Source of the DNA: Rubripirellula reticaptiva
Lineage (GTDB): Bacteria; Planctomycetota; Planctomycetia; Pirellulales; Pirellulaceae
Direction: 5' to 3'
Assembly: GCF_007860175.1 (NCBI RefSeq)
Contig: NZ_SJPX01000006.1
Coordinates: 436,074 to 500,073 of the forward strand
Length of the DNA stretch: 64,000 bases
Position 1 is the first letter of the stretch; every line of letters starts with the position of its first letter. Below are positions 45,846 to 54,961 of the stretch, piece by piece. The translations under genes and the position numbers were made by a program. Below the pieces are notes generated by a model, which made no database searches, was not told the origin of the DNA, and was given only the letters and a program-made list of their open reading frames with translations.

Positions 45846-46511
45846 CTACACAACGTGCTCAACGATCTCGTCGTCGGCAACGATCCAAACGCGAGAGTCT
45901 TTCTTTGGCTTGACGCAGTGCAATCCGGTGAACTGACCGAAGGCTGGTAAGACAAGGCAACGGTTGTCCATCCAAAAACAAGGCATTCGTCCCAGCGACT
46001 GCGTCGCAATCCTGATATTGATTCCAGGGTGAATGTGACCGCACAACACCAGCGTCGAATCGCTGGTTGGCGCACTAGGTTCATGGGTTAGCGTGAACGC
46101 CCCCATTCTGATCCCCGGTTCCACAACGTCGATCGGCCATGCCGGCGGAAGCTGACCGACATGAGCATCGTGGTTGCCTCGAACCAGGGTGATGTTCAGC
46201 GACGCATGCTTCCGGAAAAAGACATCCATCGACTCGCAGACGTCGCGTGACAGTGACGAACGAGCATGAAATAGATCACCAAGCACAACCAAACGGACTG
46301 CGTTTACGTCCGATATGAGGGTGGATAGCGATCGCAACGTTCCATCAGTGCTGCCTCTCGGAACGGGAATCCCGTGTCGTCGAAACGTCGCCTCCTTGCC
46401 GAAATGCGTGTCAGCAACAAACAGCGTTTCGCGATCGGGCCAAAAGACGGCACGCGCGGAATGCAGTTGCAATTTGGTTCCGCTAAGCGTCACGTCCAAG
46501 ATGTGATTCAT
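45846..46511 (-). CDS. pdeM: Ligase-associated DNA damage response endonuclease PdeM
   Basis: 221 residues from ATG 46509-46511. Calcineurin-like metallophosphoesterase: ETLFVADTHFGKEATFRR (Asp, His), LVVLGDLFHARS (GD), LVRGNHDAH (GNHD) and LCGHIHPGINI (GHxH) are all present. VADTHFGKE and PVPRGST match the PdeM group (TIGR04123), part of the four-gene DNA ligase-associated response with ligase, helicase and exonuclease. Downstream-most gene of the leftward operon, 7 bases after the helicase stop. Known family activity: metal-dependent phosphodiesterase/nuclease. Confidence 0.92.
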   Translation of the reverse strand: MNHILDVTLSGTKLQLHSARAVFWPDRETLFVADTHFGKEATFRRHGIPVPRGSTDGTLRSLSTLISDVNAVRLVVLGDLFHARSSLSRDVCESMDVFFRKHASLNITLVRGNHDAHVGQLPPAWPIDVVEPGIRMGAFTLTHEPSAPTSDSTLVLCGHIHPGINIRIATQSLGRMPCFWMDNRCLVLPAFGQFTGLHCVKPKKDSRVWIVADDEIVEHVV

Positions 46512-46518
46512 AGTTCGC

Positions 46519-49032
46519 CTACGCAACGTTGTCTGCTGCCGTTTCAAGCTGTTGCTGCATTCGTCTGATGCGGTCTGCCAGTGTTTCACTGCTCACGCTT
46601 TCGCGAAGCTTATCCACCAGCAGCGGGAACGACAGTGGTGTGATCTTCGGCGGTTTTGTGACTACGATCTCGCTGTTCTCAATTCGATCCAACGCATCAA
46701 ACATTCGATGCGATTCCAATTGGAATTCCAGCACTTCGCGGCGACTCTGTTGCAACAAAAGATTGTCGGGGTCGTATTCGCAAAACACGTCGAAAAATAA
46801 ATTACTGCTCGCCTGCACATGGCTGGCACTCTTCCGCTGGCCAGGATATCCCGGATGAATCAGCCCCGCGACCCGCGCGATCTGCCGAAACTGGCGTTTC
46901 GCCATCTCAGTCGAATTCATGCTATCCAAGATGTCGCCGACTAAGTTCTCGGTCGAAAAAAGTTTTTGGGCGGCGAGTTTCTCGATGTCAACCTGATGCG
47001 GCGATTGCAAAACGATCCCGTAGTCATTGCAGGCCATCGTGAACGTTGTCTTCTGCGATCGAGAAATTCGATACGCGAGCAAAGCCGCCAGTCCCTCGTG
47101 AACCAAGCGTCCCTCAAACGGGAAGAGAAACAGTTGATGTCCTCCGCGCGTCTCGATCTTCTCAATAAGAAGTTGATTACTGCGAGGCAGTTTGCTCCAA
47201 CGCGACTGGATCGCAAACAGACGTTTCAGTGACTTCATTTCTCGTCCAATTAGTTTACCATTGGCCGCTTCTTCCAACTTCTTTCGCAACGCCGCACTCA
47301 GTTCGCTCGACAACGGCATTCGCCCGCCCATCCATCGCGGCACTGAATCGGGGGCCCCAGTCGCCCGTCTTACGTAGGCCACGTTGTCCTTGACGCGTAC
47401 CAGCGAAACTAGCTTTCCCGCAAACAGAAACTTGTCGCCGGAATTCAACTTTGATAAGAACCGCTCTTCAGCCGATCCGAGTGTTTTCCCCTTCAAATAC
47501 TTCACTTTCATCGAAGCGTCCGAAACAATCGTGCCAATGTTCATTCGGTGCATCGTGATAGTCCGCCTCAAGCTGACTTGGTGGCGACCATCGACGATCT
47601 CAACACGATGGAACTCAGGGTACGCCTCCAACGAACTGCCACCTTGCACCACGAAGTCCAATACCCATTGCCATTCCTGCTCGCTCAGCGATTGATAAGA
47701 GCGACAAGTGCGAACTTCGTTTAGCAGTTCGATTGAATCGAAGCCGCCGCCGATTGCGATCGTGACTGTGTGCTGGGCCAAAACATCCAGCGGCTTGTTC
47801 AGCAATGGTCTCGCCTCCAAATGTCCGCTACGGATGGCATCCTGCGCGGCAGCCAATTCAACCAGCTCCAATGCATTGGTTGGAACGAATGCCAAACGGC
47901 TTTCCGCATCCGGTTGGTGACCGCTTCTCCCGGCTCGCTGCAGCAATCTCGCCGCGCCCTTGGGACTGCCAATTTGAAAAACCAAGTCAACCGCAGTGAA
48001 GTCAACTCCCAAATCGAGGCTGCTGGTGCAAACGACAGCGCGGAGTGAGCCGTCTCGCAAGGCGTCTTCCACCCAGCGACGAACGGACGTGTCGAGTGAT
48101 CCATGATGAAGCGCGATCTTGCCCGCCCAATCGGGACGATGCTTTAATAGATGCTGGTACCAGATCTCGGTTTGCGATCGGGTATTGGCGAAGATCAACG
48201 CACTGTTGACTTGTTCCAACCGTTCCACAACCTGCGGTACCATTTTCGTGCCGATGTGACCCGACCATGGAAATCGTTCGATCATCGCCGGCACGATCGA
48301 CTCTAGCTTCAGTCGTTTCTTCTTGTAGCCCTCGACGATACAGGTTGGACCGACCGGTTCGACACCGACAAGAGACTCCATCGCTTCAGGCAGATTCCCA
48401 AGAGTCGCCGAGACACCCCAAGTCCGCAGATTCGGATTAAGTTTCCGGAGTCGTGCCAAGGCCAACTCCGTTTGAATGCCACGTTTCGTTCCCAGTAATT
48501 CATGCCACTCGTCAACAATCACGCTTTCGACATTCGCTAGTTGATCGAGCAGTTTTTCGTGAGTCAACATCAACGATAGACTCTCGGGTGTCGTCACGAG
48601 CGCGGTGGGCAGTTTCTTGAGCTGCCGCGTCTTTGCACTCTGCTTGCTATCCCCCGTTCGCGATTCCAATTGCCAAGGCAACCCGAGGCCATCAATCGGT
48701 GCCCGAAGTGAAGCTTCGGTGTCACCGGCGAGCGCTCGTAGCGGGGTGATCCACAGCACGCGACAAGCCGGTGGCCGCTTCGGATTCCACTTCGATGGGT
48801 CGGGGTTCTCTTCCAGCCACTTCAAGATCGGCCCCATCCAAACAGCCAGAGTTTTCCCGGTCCCCGTAGCCGAATGAACCAAACCGCTGTTGCCGTCCAA
48901 GTAAGCACGCCAAACCGATCGCTGGAAAGGAAACGGTTTCCAACCGATGGAGGAGAAGTACCTATCGACGGTCTGCTTGGAAGTTTTCACTTTGGAACCA
49001 ACTTCCGTTGCGACTTGTGTTGTATCACTCAC
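46519..49032 (-). CDS. Ligase-associated DEXH-box DNA helicase (Lhr-like)
   Basis: 837 residues, TIGR04121 type. Walker A in VHSATGTGKTLAVWMGPIL, motif Ia WITPLRALAGDTE, motif II VIVDEWHELLGTKRG (DEWH rather than DExH strictly), motif III GVSATLGN, motif IV-VI VVCTSSLDLGVDF and RAGRSGHQPDAES. The C-terminal half carries the Lhr winged helix and core. An ATP-dependent 3'-5' helicase for DNA repair. Overlaps the ligase stop by 8 bases; PdeM follows after 7 bases. Cytoplasmic, no extra domains. Confidence 0.93.
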   Translation of the reverse strand: MSDTTQVATEVGSKVKTSKQTVDRYFSSIGWKPFPFQRSVWRAYLDGNSGLVHSATGTGKTLAVWMGPILKWLEENPDPSKWNPKRPPACRVLWITPLRALAGDTEASLRAPIDGLGLPWQLESRTGDSKQSAKTRQLKKLPTALVTTPESLSLMLTHEKLLDQLANVESVIVDEWHELLGTKRGIQTELALARLRKLNPNLRTWGVSATLGNLPEAMESLVGVEPVGPTCIVEGYKKKRLKLESIVPAMIERFPWSGHIGTKMVPQVVERLEQVNSALIFANTRSQTEIWYQHLLKHRPDWAGKIALHHGSLDTSVRRWVEDALRDGSLRAVVCTSSLDLGVDFTAVDLVFQIGSPKGAARLLQRAGRSGHQPDAESRLAFVPTNALELVELAAAQDAIRSGHLEARPLLNKPLDVLAQHTVTIAIGGGFDSIELLNEVRTCRSYQSLSEQEWQWVLDFVVQGGSSLEAYPEFHRVEIVDGRHQVSLRRTITMHRMNIGTIVSDASMKVKYLKGKTLGSAEERFLSKLNSGDKFLFAGKLVSLVRVKDNVAYVRRATGAPDSVPRWMGGRMPLSSELSAALRKKLEEAANGKLIGREMKSLKRLFAIQSRWSKLPRSNQLLIEKIETRGGHQLFLFPFEGRLVHEGLAALLAYRISRSQKTTFTMACNDYGIVLQSPHQVDIEKLAAQKLFSTENLVGDILDSMNSTEMAKRQFRQIARVAGLIHPGYPGQRKSASHVQASSNLFFDVFCEYDPDNLLLQQSRREVLEFQLESHRMFDALDRIENSEIVVTKPPKITPLSFPLLVDKLRESVSSETLADRIRRMQQQLETAADNVA

Positions 49033-50623
49033 TAGGTAACAACTCCATCAGATCGCTCAACCGATTGGCGTCTTGGATTTGCTTGTCATGACGCCAACGC
49101 AGGATTCGGGGGAAGCGTGTGGCAATGCCGCTCTTGTGTCGCTTGGAACGTTGCAATCCCTCGAAAGCGAGTTCCATCACCAGCGTTGGCGTGACACTTC
49201 GCACGGGGCCGAACGATTCCTTCGTGTTCTCACGCACGAAGCGATCGACTTGCCGAATCTCTTTGTCGTCCAATCCACTGTACGCTTTCGCGAACGGAAC
49301 CAATTTGTCTTCGTCCCACAATGCAAACGTGTAGTCGGTGAAAAGACTCGCGCGGCGACCGTGACCTTTCTGTGCGTAAATCAAAACGGCGTCGATCGTG
49401 TATGGAGCAGTCTTCCACTTCCACCAAGTTCCTCGGACGCGGCCTACATCGTAGGGAGCGTCCTTTCGTTTTAGCATCAAGCCTTCCGAATTCATCTCGC
49501 GCGACCGCTCTCGTATTTTCGCAAAGGAATCCCAGCTGTCACCGTTAATCAGTTCGGTAGCAGCTAGATTCGCGTGATCGTGAACGGAAAGCAGTGCTTC
49601 GAGTCGCTGTCGTCGGTAGGCGAACGGCATTGCCCGCATGTCTTCTCCATCACACTCCAGCAAGTCGAAAGCATGAAAGACCACGGGCACTTCGGTAAGC
49701 AGCTTTTTGCCGACTGTCTTCCTGCCAATCCGGCGTTGCAACTGAGCGAACGGTGAAACTTCGCCCTCATCCGAACACGCGAGAATTTCTCCGTCGATCA
49801 CAGTCCCATTCGGTATCGTCTTGACGGCAGCTTCAATTTCTGGCCAACGATTTTCCATCAACTCTTCGCCTCGCGACCAAATGAACGTTTGATCGGATCG
49901 GCGAATCACTTGTCCGCGGATCCCATCCCATTTCCATTCGACTAAGTAGTCGCTGCAATCCCCAAGTGACTCCGGTCCTTTCTCGGTGTCGAGCGGGTGG
50001 GCCAGGCAAAAAGGGTACGGCTGGCTAACGACCGCGTCATGGATGTCGGGGTCGATCAATTGCTGGAAGAAGTGCGAGTTGGGTTCCCAGTTGCCCATCA
50101 GTCGATGCGAGATCACGTCGGCACTGATGCCCGAGGTCTGAGCGATCGCACGGGTGACCAACCGCCGACTGACGCCGACTCGGAATGCTCCGGTCACCAA
50201 CTTCATGATGACGAAACGCATCGACGCAGGCGTCTGCCGCCAGATTTCGATCACGTGCTCTCGTTGCTGCGACTCTTCCATCTTTCGCAGTGGCAGCAAT
50301 CGCTGTTCGACCCAAGTCGTCAGCGGAACATCCTCAGCAAGCTCACCGGGAGGCACGACGAGCGAGAGCGTTTCGGCCAAATCACCGACCGCGTGATAGG
50401 ATTCCTCGAAAAGCCAGGCCGGAACGCCAGCTTCCTCAGCCGCCCAGGCACGCAATAGCTTGGTGGGGACAAGTTGCCGGAGTTTGTTGCCAGACAAGAA
50501 GTACGTCGCCCAGGCCGCGTCATCAGTCGACACGTCGCCAAAGTAGCTCGCCATCGCAGCGATCTTTTCGTTGGTCTTGGTTGTCGAGTCCAACGCGATA
50601 TAGAGTTCAGCAAATCGAATCAT
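49025..50623 (-). CDS. ATP-dependent DNA ligase, ligase-associated response type
   Basis: 532 residues, TIGR04120-type. Nick sealing in DNA repair. An N-terminal DNA-binding domain of about 200 residues precedes the nucleotidyltransferase core with the adenylated Lys in LVEWKWDGIRGQ (KxDG), DGEILACSDE (motif III), FHAFDLLECDG (IIIa), EGLMLKRKDAPYDVG (IV) and WWKWKTAPYTIDAVL (V). The C-terminal OB fold ends in TRFPRILRWRHDK. Complete. The ATP-dependent enzyme is separate from the essential NAD-dependent LigA expected elsewhere. A dispersed repeat lies directly before it (50635). Confidence 0.94.
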   Translation of the reverse strand: MIRFAELYIALDSTTKTNEKIAAMASYFGDVSTDDAAWATYFLSGNKLRQLVPTKLLRAWAAEEAGVPAWLFEESYHAVGDLAETLSLVVPPGELAEDVPLTTWVEQRLLPLRKMEESQQREHVIEIWRQTPASMRFVIMKLVTGAFRVGVSRRLVTRAIAQTSGISADVISHRLMGNWEPNSHFFQQLIDPDIHDAVVSQPYPFCLAHPLDTEKGPESLGDCSDYLVEWKWDGIRGQVIRRSDQTFIWSRGEELMENRWPEIEAAVKTIPNGTVIDGEILACSDEGEVSPFAQLQRRIGRKTVGKKLLTEVPVVFHAFDLLECDGEDMRAMPFAYRRQRLEALLSVHDHANLAATELINGDSWDSFAKIRERSREMNSEGLMLKRKDAPYDVGRVRGTWWKWKTAPYTIDAVLIYAQKGHGRRASLFTDYTFALWDEDKLVPFAKAYSGLDDKEIRQVDRFVRENTKESFGPVRSVTPTLVMELAFEGLQRSKRHKSGIATRFPRILRWRHDKQIQDANRLSDLMELLPSE

Positions 50624-50634
50624 TGTGCTTCTTC

Positions 50635-50695
50635 GTGGCGTAGGCTTCCAGCCTGGGATTGTCGGTGCAGTCGGCAGGCTGGAAGCCTACCCCAC
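50635..50695. repeat. Dispersed palindromic repeat, copy 4 (ligase/exonuclease junction)
   Basis: GTGGCGTAGGCTTCCAGCCT (50635-50654) and AGGCTGGAAGCCTACCCCAC (50676-50695) are near-perfect complementary arms, a clear hairpin of 20-base arms with a 21-base loop. Confidence 0.85.
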
Positions 50696-51688
50696 GTCGT
50701 CATCCTCGCTGCGAACACGTGAGTCGATCGCTTGAGCGTCGCGACCACATTCTTGCAAGTAGCGTGCCACGGTCGCACTGTAGCCGTGTGTAACCCAAAC
50801 CGTTTCTGGGTCGCACAACTCGACCGCTTCGATCAACGAGGGCCAATCGACGTGATCGCTGACAATGAAACCGCGATCGACACTGCGACGCCGACGTGCT
50901 CCGCGCACTGCCATCCAACCGCTGGCCATCGCTGTTCGCACCGAACCGAACTTACGCATCCAAGGCGACCCGTGGGCGCTCGGAACCGCAATCACCATCG
51001 CGCCGCTCCAATCGTGCTTGCCCTCGATCGAGCCGACATAAGTTGTCTCAGGAAGTTCGACACCCGTCTTTCGATAAGCTTCATTTCCCTTCTCGACCGC
51101 GCCATGTGTGTAGATCGTTCCGATGCTTGGATCGAGTCCGGCGAGCAACCGTTGACTTTTGCCGACCGCGTAGCCGTACAACACGCAACACTTACCCTCG
51201 TCGCGTGTCGCTCGCCACCAATCGTTGATCGAATCGGCCGTCATTTGCTCGGGCTGCCAGCGGTAAACCGGCAGTCCGAACGTTGATTCAGTCACAAGCA
51301 GATGACACTTTACCGGCTGCCATGACTCGCACGTCGGATCAGGCCCGAGTTTGTAGTCACCTGTCACCACCGCAACTTTGCCGCGATATTCCAGTCGCAC
51401 TTGCGCCGAGCCGAGCATATGACCAGCCGGGTGAAAGCTGACCTCAACGCCGTTGATCGAGATCGAGTCGCCGTACTTTAAAAACTGAAACTCGGCGTCA
51501 TCACTCATTCGCATTCGCAACAAGTGTTCGCTTGGTGCAGCGGCCAAGTAATTCTTGCAACCCCAGCGGGCGTGATCGGTGTGCGCATGAGTGACCACGG
51601 CCCGGTCGACGGGACGCTGAGGATCGACATAAAAACCCCCGGCCGGACAATAGAGTCCGAGGGCGGTCGTTTGCAAAAGTTCGTTCAT
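50687..51688 (-). CDS. Ligase-associated DNA exonuclease (beta-CASP metallo-beta-lactamase fold)
   Basis: 333 residues, TIGR04122. HxHxDH in VVTHAHTDHARWG, HPAGHMLGSAQ (metal-binding H), VVTGDYKLGPDP (D) and SDHVDWPSL with VWVTHGYSA (H) complete the dinuclear zinc site. Members resemble SNM1/CPSF73 nucleases that trim DNA ends. Gene three of the repair operon; its last codons (SEDDDVG, 50687-) run into one arm of the dispersed repeat, so the palindrome contributes to the C-terminus. Confidence 0.93.
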   Translation of the reverse strand: MNELLQTTALGLYCPAGGFYVDPQRPVDRAVVTHAHTDHARWGCKNYLAAAPSEHLLRMRMSDDAEFQFLKYGDSISINGVEVSFHPAGHMLGSAQVRLEYRGKVAVVTGDYKLGPDPTCESWQPVKCHLLVTESTFGLPVYRWQPEQMTADSINDWWRATRDEGKCCVLYGYAVGKSQRLLAGLDPSIGTIYTHGAVEKGNEAYRKTGVELPETTYVGSIEGKHDWSGAMVIAVPSAHGSPWMRKFGSVRTAMASGWMAVRGARRRRSVDRGFIVSDHVDWPSLIEAVELCDPETVWVTHGYSATVARYLQECGRDAQAIDSRVRSEDDDVG

Positions 51689-51729
51689 GTCATGGGGTGC
51701 TTTTCCCGTATGCCGCCCGAGGATTCATC

Positions 51730-51769
51730 GCAGGCTGGAAGCCTACGCGACGGAAAGCCTACGCGACGG
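51730..51769. repeat. Dispersed repeat, copy 5 (direct partial duplication)
   Basis: GCAGGCTGGAAGCCTACGCG is followed by a second partial copy GAAAGCCTACGCGACGG. Only one orientation of the arm is present, duplicated directly instead of forming a hairpin. It lies in the exonuclease/UdgX junction and overlaps the UdgX stop. Confidence 0.7.
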
Positions 51770-53147
51770 ATAATCGTAGATCGCCGACTAGTTGCTGCTC
51801 CATTTGCTCTCGTCTTGATACGTCGGGCATCCGCAGGATTGCCGCCGGGTGCCAAGTCGCGACGGTTCGCTTGCACCAATCGGTCGCCAAGACTTGGCCG
51901 CGACTTTTGGAGATGCGAAAGTCACGCCCCAAAAGTGCTTGAGCGGGCGTTGCCCCCAGGCAAATGATTGCTTCTGGCTGGATCGCTGCCAGTTCGGCTT
52001 CCAACCATGGCCGGCAAGCGAAGATTTCTCTCGAATTAGGTTTCTTGTGCAAGCGTCGTTTACCACGCTCGGTGAACTTGAAGTGTTTGACCACGTTGGT
52101 GATGTAGACCTCGTTTCGATTGACGCCCGCACGAGCCAATGCGTTATCCAACAGCTTGCCAGCAGGTCCGACGAACGGCCTGCCTTCGATGTCCTCTCGA
52201 TCTCCGGGTTGTTCGCCAACTAACACAATCCGAGCGTCTTTTGCTCCTTCGCCGAAAACCATCTGGGTCGCGAACTGGTGCAAGTCGCATGCGTGGCAAC
52301 ACTTCGCTGCTTCACGCAGTGAGTCCAAGTCGGACTGTTGTGGCATGTAATGCGTTGCCGTACGGTCGAAACCTTCGTTCTGCTCGATCATTTCGTTGAC
52401 GCGTTTGGGGGCTTGCTGCAACAAGCCTTCGATCAATTCAGCTTCGGGCAACGTTGGCCAGTGTCGAACCGGCATTTCTCGCTTCATCATCGCGACCTTG
52501 ACCCGTGCGGGATTGAAGATTGACGCATAGTAGGTTTTCCAAAGTTCCTCCAACACGTCTCCGTCAGGTGCTTCGCTCGCCGGAACGCCAGCACCGTACT
52601 GCAATTCGTGCTGATCCCAGGCTACCGATTCGTCCGGCGTCAGGATCGTCCAGTTCATGCCGTTGAATCGTCGAGCGAAAAAGGGTGCAGCTAGGCGAAC
52701 GATGTGATGATCGGGGCGGTGCCAGGCAATGTAGTTTTCCGATTCGTCCACCGACTCCACTTTACGGAAACGCACAAACGCTTTCATCTTGTGCACATCG
52801 CGTTTTACCGCCTTCTGCATTTGCAACAGTTCGTGAATGTCGTCGTCTGTTGTGATCTGTAGCAGGCTTCGCTCGCCATGGGTCAATCGCCACAAGGTGC
52901 GGTAAAGCAATTCCCAGCGGTTCGCTTTCCGGTGACATGCAACGTTGCGTGCCAAATCAAGGAACAGCTTTGGAACGTTGTGCGTCGTATTTGCCGGTGA
53001 CGCTTCCTGTCGATCGTCTGCAAACAACAGAGGTTGATCGCGCGACGATAAGAAGTTGATGTCGAAAGGTTCAACCTCTTGGGCCAACAACAGCCGCGCC
53101 TCGGTACGCCACTGGTCAAACGTTTCGATATTTAGGAAGTGTGTCAT
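51759..53147 (-). CDS. UdgX-family uracil-DNA binding protein with N-terminal DUF4130 domain
   Basis: 462 residues from ATG 53145-53147 (upstream codons translate a repeat). About 1-240 is the DUF4130/TIGR03915 part (LLQITTDDDIHELLQMQKAV); about 260-462 is the family-4-like uracil-DNA glycosylase: iron-sulfur Cys in AAKCCHACDLHQ, motif 1 LVGEQPGDREDIEGRPFVGP, and the UdgX insertion loop GKRRLHKKPNSRE, whose His forms a permanent covalent bond to uracil-containing DNA in the family. Motif 2 ATWHPAAILR. Part of the repair operon. Confidence 0.94.
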   Translation of the reverse strand: MTHFLNIETFDQWRTEARLLLAQEVEPFDINFLSSRDQPLLFADDRQEASPANTTHNVPKLFLDLARNVACHRKANRWELLYRTLWRLTHGERSLLQITTDDDIHELLQMQKAVKRDVHKMKAFVRFRKVESVDESENYIAWHRPDHHIVRLAAPFFARRFNGMNWTILTPDESVAWDQHELQYGAGVPASEAPDGDVLEELWKTYYASIFNPARVKVAMMKREMPVRHWPTLPEAELIEGLLQQAPKRVNEMIEQNEGFDRTATHYMPQQSDLDSLREAAKCCHACDLHQFATQMVFGEGAKDARIVLVGEQPGDREDIEGRPFVGPAGKLLDNALARAGVNRNEVYITNVVKHFKFTERGKRRLHKKPNSREIFACRPWLEAELAAIQPEAIICLGATPAQALLGRDFRISKSRGQVLATDWCKRTVATWHPAAILRMPDVSRREQMEQQLVGDLRLSVA

Positions 53148-53158
53148 ACGACTCTCAT

Positions 53159-53217
53159 GGCGTCGGCTTCCAACCGGTGGAAATTGCAGATACTGGCGGG
53201 CTAGAAGCCTTCCCCAA
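53159..53217. repeat. Dispersed palindromic repeat, copy 6 (UdgX/radical SAM junction)
   Basis: GGCGTCGGCTTCCAACCGGT (53159-53178) and GGGCTAGAAGCCTTCCCCAA (about 53198-53217) are degenerate complementary arms. Confidence 0.65.
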
Positions 53218-53220
53218 CAA

Positions 53221-54474
53221 TTAGACCTCGCCACTAGCCGCTGAACTGGCCGCGTCGAACAACATCCGTTGCTGCGACTTCGGTTTCACTCGTTTCGCCA
53301 AATCGAGCTTGTCCAAGTCAGCTAGGCTGGGATTGTGATCAGCGGTTAAAACAAACACCTTTGCTCGATTCCAGGCAACACGGAGTTTACGCAGATCTTC
53401 GCTACGCAGGTTATTGTGCTTGCGGAGACTCAAGATGCGTTTAACGTTTCGCACGCCGATGCCCGGAATTCGCAGCAACTCCTCGCGGCTGGCGCGGTTG
53501 ATATCGACGGGAAAAAAGTGGCGGTTCGCGATCGCCCACGCGAGCTTCGGGTCAATTTCAAGTGAAAGATTGTGGTCCTTTTCGGCAACGATTTCATCGG
53601 CAGAGAACCCATAGAAACGCATCAACCAATCAGCTTGGTAGAGACGATGTTCGCGGATTAACGGCGGCGACTGTCCGGGCAACCGAGCGTCGGCGTGGGG
53701 AATGGGGCTGTAGGCCGAATAATAGACACGTCGCAACCGCTGCCCAATGTAAAGTTCCGATGCGGTTTTCAGCACGTCCAGGTCCGGAGTCGGCGTTGCA
53801 CCGACGATCATCTGAGTGCTCTGGCCGGCGGGCGCGAAACGCGGTGGTTTGAAACCTGCGGCTTGCTCCTGCTTAGTCTCGTCGATCTTCTCGCGGATAC
53901 CGCTCATCGCTTTGACGATTTGAGGCTTCTTCTTTTCGGGAGCCAGTTGGTGGAGGTCCGCGTCGGTCGGCAGTTCGATGTTGACGCTCAAGCGATCCGC
54001 CCATCCGCCCGCTTCGTCAATCAGACCTTGCGAAGCGTTGGGGATCGTCTTCAGGTGAATGTAGCCGCCGTAATGATGGTCGATTCGCAACTTCTTCGCG
54101 ACCGCGATCAATTGCTCCATCGTGTAATCCGACGTTTGGATGATGCCGGAACTTAAAAACAGCCCTTCAACGTAATTCCGTTTGTAGAACTCCATCGTCA
54201 ACGAGACGACTTCGTCGATAGTGAAGCGAGCGCGAGGCGTGTCGCTAGAAATTCGATTGACACAGTACTGACAATCGTAAATGCAATAGTTCGTCAGCAG
54301 AATCTTAAGCAACGACACGCACCGACCGTCGGGCGTGTAACTGTGACAGATTCCCATTCCCTCAGTGCTGCCAATCTTGCTACCTGCTCGCGTTCCCTTG
54401 GAACCGCTGCTTGCACACGATGCATCATACTTGGCCGCATCAGCCAGGATCGCCAACTTTTCTCGCACATCCAT
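53221..54474 (-). CDS. Putative DNA modification/repair radical SAM protein
   Basis: 417 residues from ATG 54472-54474 (MDVREKLAILADAAKYDASC). The radical SAM iron-sulfur site is TNYCIYDCQYCVNR (CxxxCxxC). EGLFLSSGIIQTSDYTMEQL and SVNIELPTDADLHQLAPEKK follow the TIGR03916 family. Two C-terminal helix-hairpin-helix-like motifs (REELLRIPGIGVRNVKRIL) imply DNA binding. Usually adjacent to UdgX, as here; exact reaction unknown. Probably the first gene of the repair operon: only repeats and Hpt lie upstream on this strand. Confidence 0.92.
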   Translation of the reverse strand: MDVREKLAILADAAKYDASCASSGSKGTRAGSKIGSTEGMGICHSYTPDGRCVSLLKILLTNYCIYDCQYCVNRISSDTPRARFTIDEVVSLTMEFYKRNYVEGLFLSSGIIQTSDYTMEQLIAVAKKLRIDHHYGGYIHLKTIPNASQGLIDEAGGWADRLSVNIELPTDADLHQLAPEKKKPQIVKAMSGIREKIDETKQEQAAGFKPPRFAPAGQSTQMIVGATPTPDLDVLKTASELYIGQRLRRVYYSAYSPIPHADARLPGQSPPLIREHRLYQADWLMRFYGFSADEIVAEKDHNLSLEIDPKLAWAIANRHFFPVDINRASREELLRIPGIGVRNVKRILSLRKHNNLRSEDLRKLRVAWNRAKVFVLTADHNPSLADLDKLDLAKRVKPKSQQRMLFDAASSAASGEV

Positions 54475-54495
54475 TCTATCGGCAACCAATCGTAG

Positions 54496-54547
54496 TGTGC
54501 TTCTAGCCTGCACTGAATATAGATGGCAGGTTGGAAGCCTACCCCAC
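54496..54547. repeat. Dispersed palindromic repeat, copy 7 (upstream of radical SAM gene)
   Basis: GTGCTTCTAGCCTGCACTG (54497-) and GCAGGTTGGAAGCCTACCCC (about 54526-54545) form a hairpin just before the radical SAM gene and immediately after the Hpt gene. Confidence 0.65.
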
Positions 54548-54551
54548 TTGT

Positions 54552-54920
54552 TTACTTTGCCGCGATCGCTGTTATTTCGGCAACTAAGTCGTTGAGTTCC
54601 GACCGATGGCGATCGAAGCTCCTCTTTGCCTCGACAACTCCGTCTCGCCTAGCCATCTCGAGCATCTCATGTACTTCGACGGTTACGCCACCAGTTTCGA
54701 AAGTGCTTAGCATGCCTTTCAATTTATGCAAGCCAGATGCGGCTTGTTCTGAGTCACCGACCTGCAACGCCTGATCAGTCTCGTCGATGACCTCAGGTAG
54801 GTCCGCCGCAGTAATCGCAGCCATCTCACGAAGCAGGCTTTCGTCCCCATCCAATCTCGCGATCGCCTCGCCGAAGCGAGACGCGAGCTCTTCTGATTTA
54901 TTCACCGATTGTTCCTCCAT
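54552..54920 (-). CDS. Stand-alone histidine phosphotransfer (Hpt) domain protein
   Basis: 122 residues. Four-helix bundle with the phospho-His in ASGLHKLKGMLSTFETG. An amphipathic N-terminus (SRFGEAIARLDGDESLLREMA) precedes it. Hpt proteins relay phosphoryl groups from hybrid histidine kinases to response regulators. The two CheB-CheR-kinase fusions in this window, at least one ending in a receiver, are obvious candidate partners, but nothing in the sequence proves it. Follows the DUF883-like gene by 41 bases on the same strand. Confidence 0.9.
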   Translation of the reverse strand: MEEQSVNKSEELASRFGEAIARLDGDESLLREMAAITAADLPEVIDETDQALQVGDSEQAASGLHKLKGMLSTFETGGVTVEVHEMLEMARRDGVVEAKRSFDRHRSELNDLVAEITAIAAK

Positions 54921-54961
54921 AATTTACTCGTAAGTTTGGACTTCATCATAATCCAAGGCTA

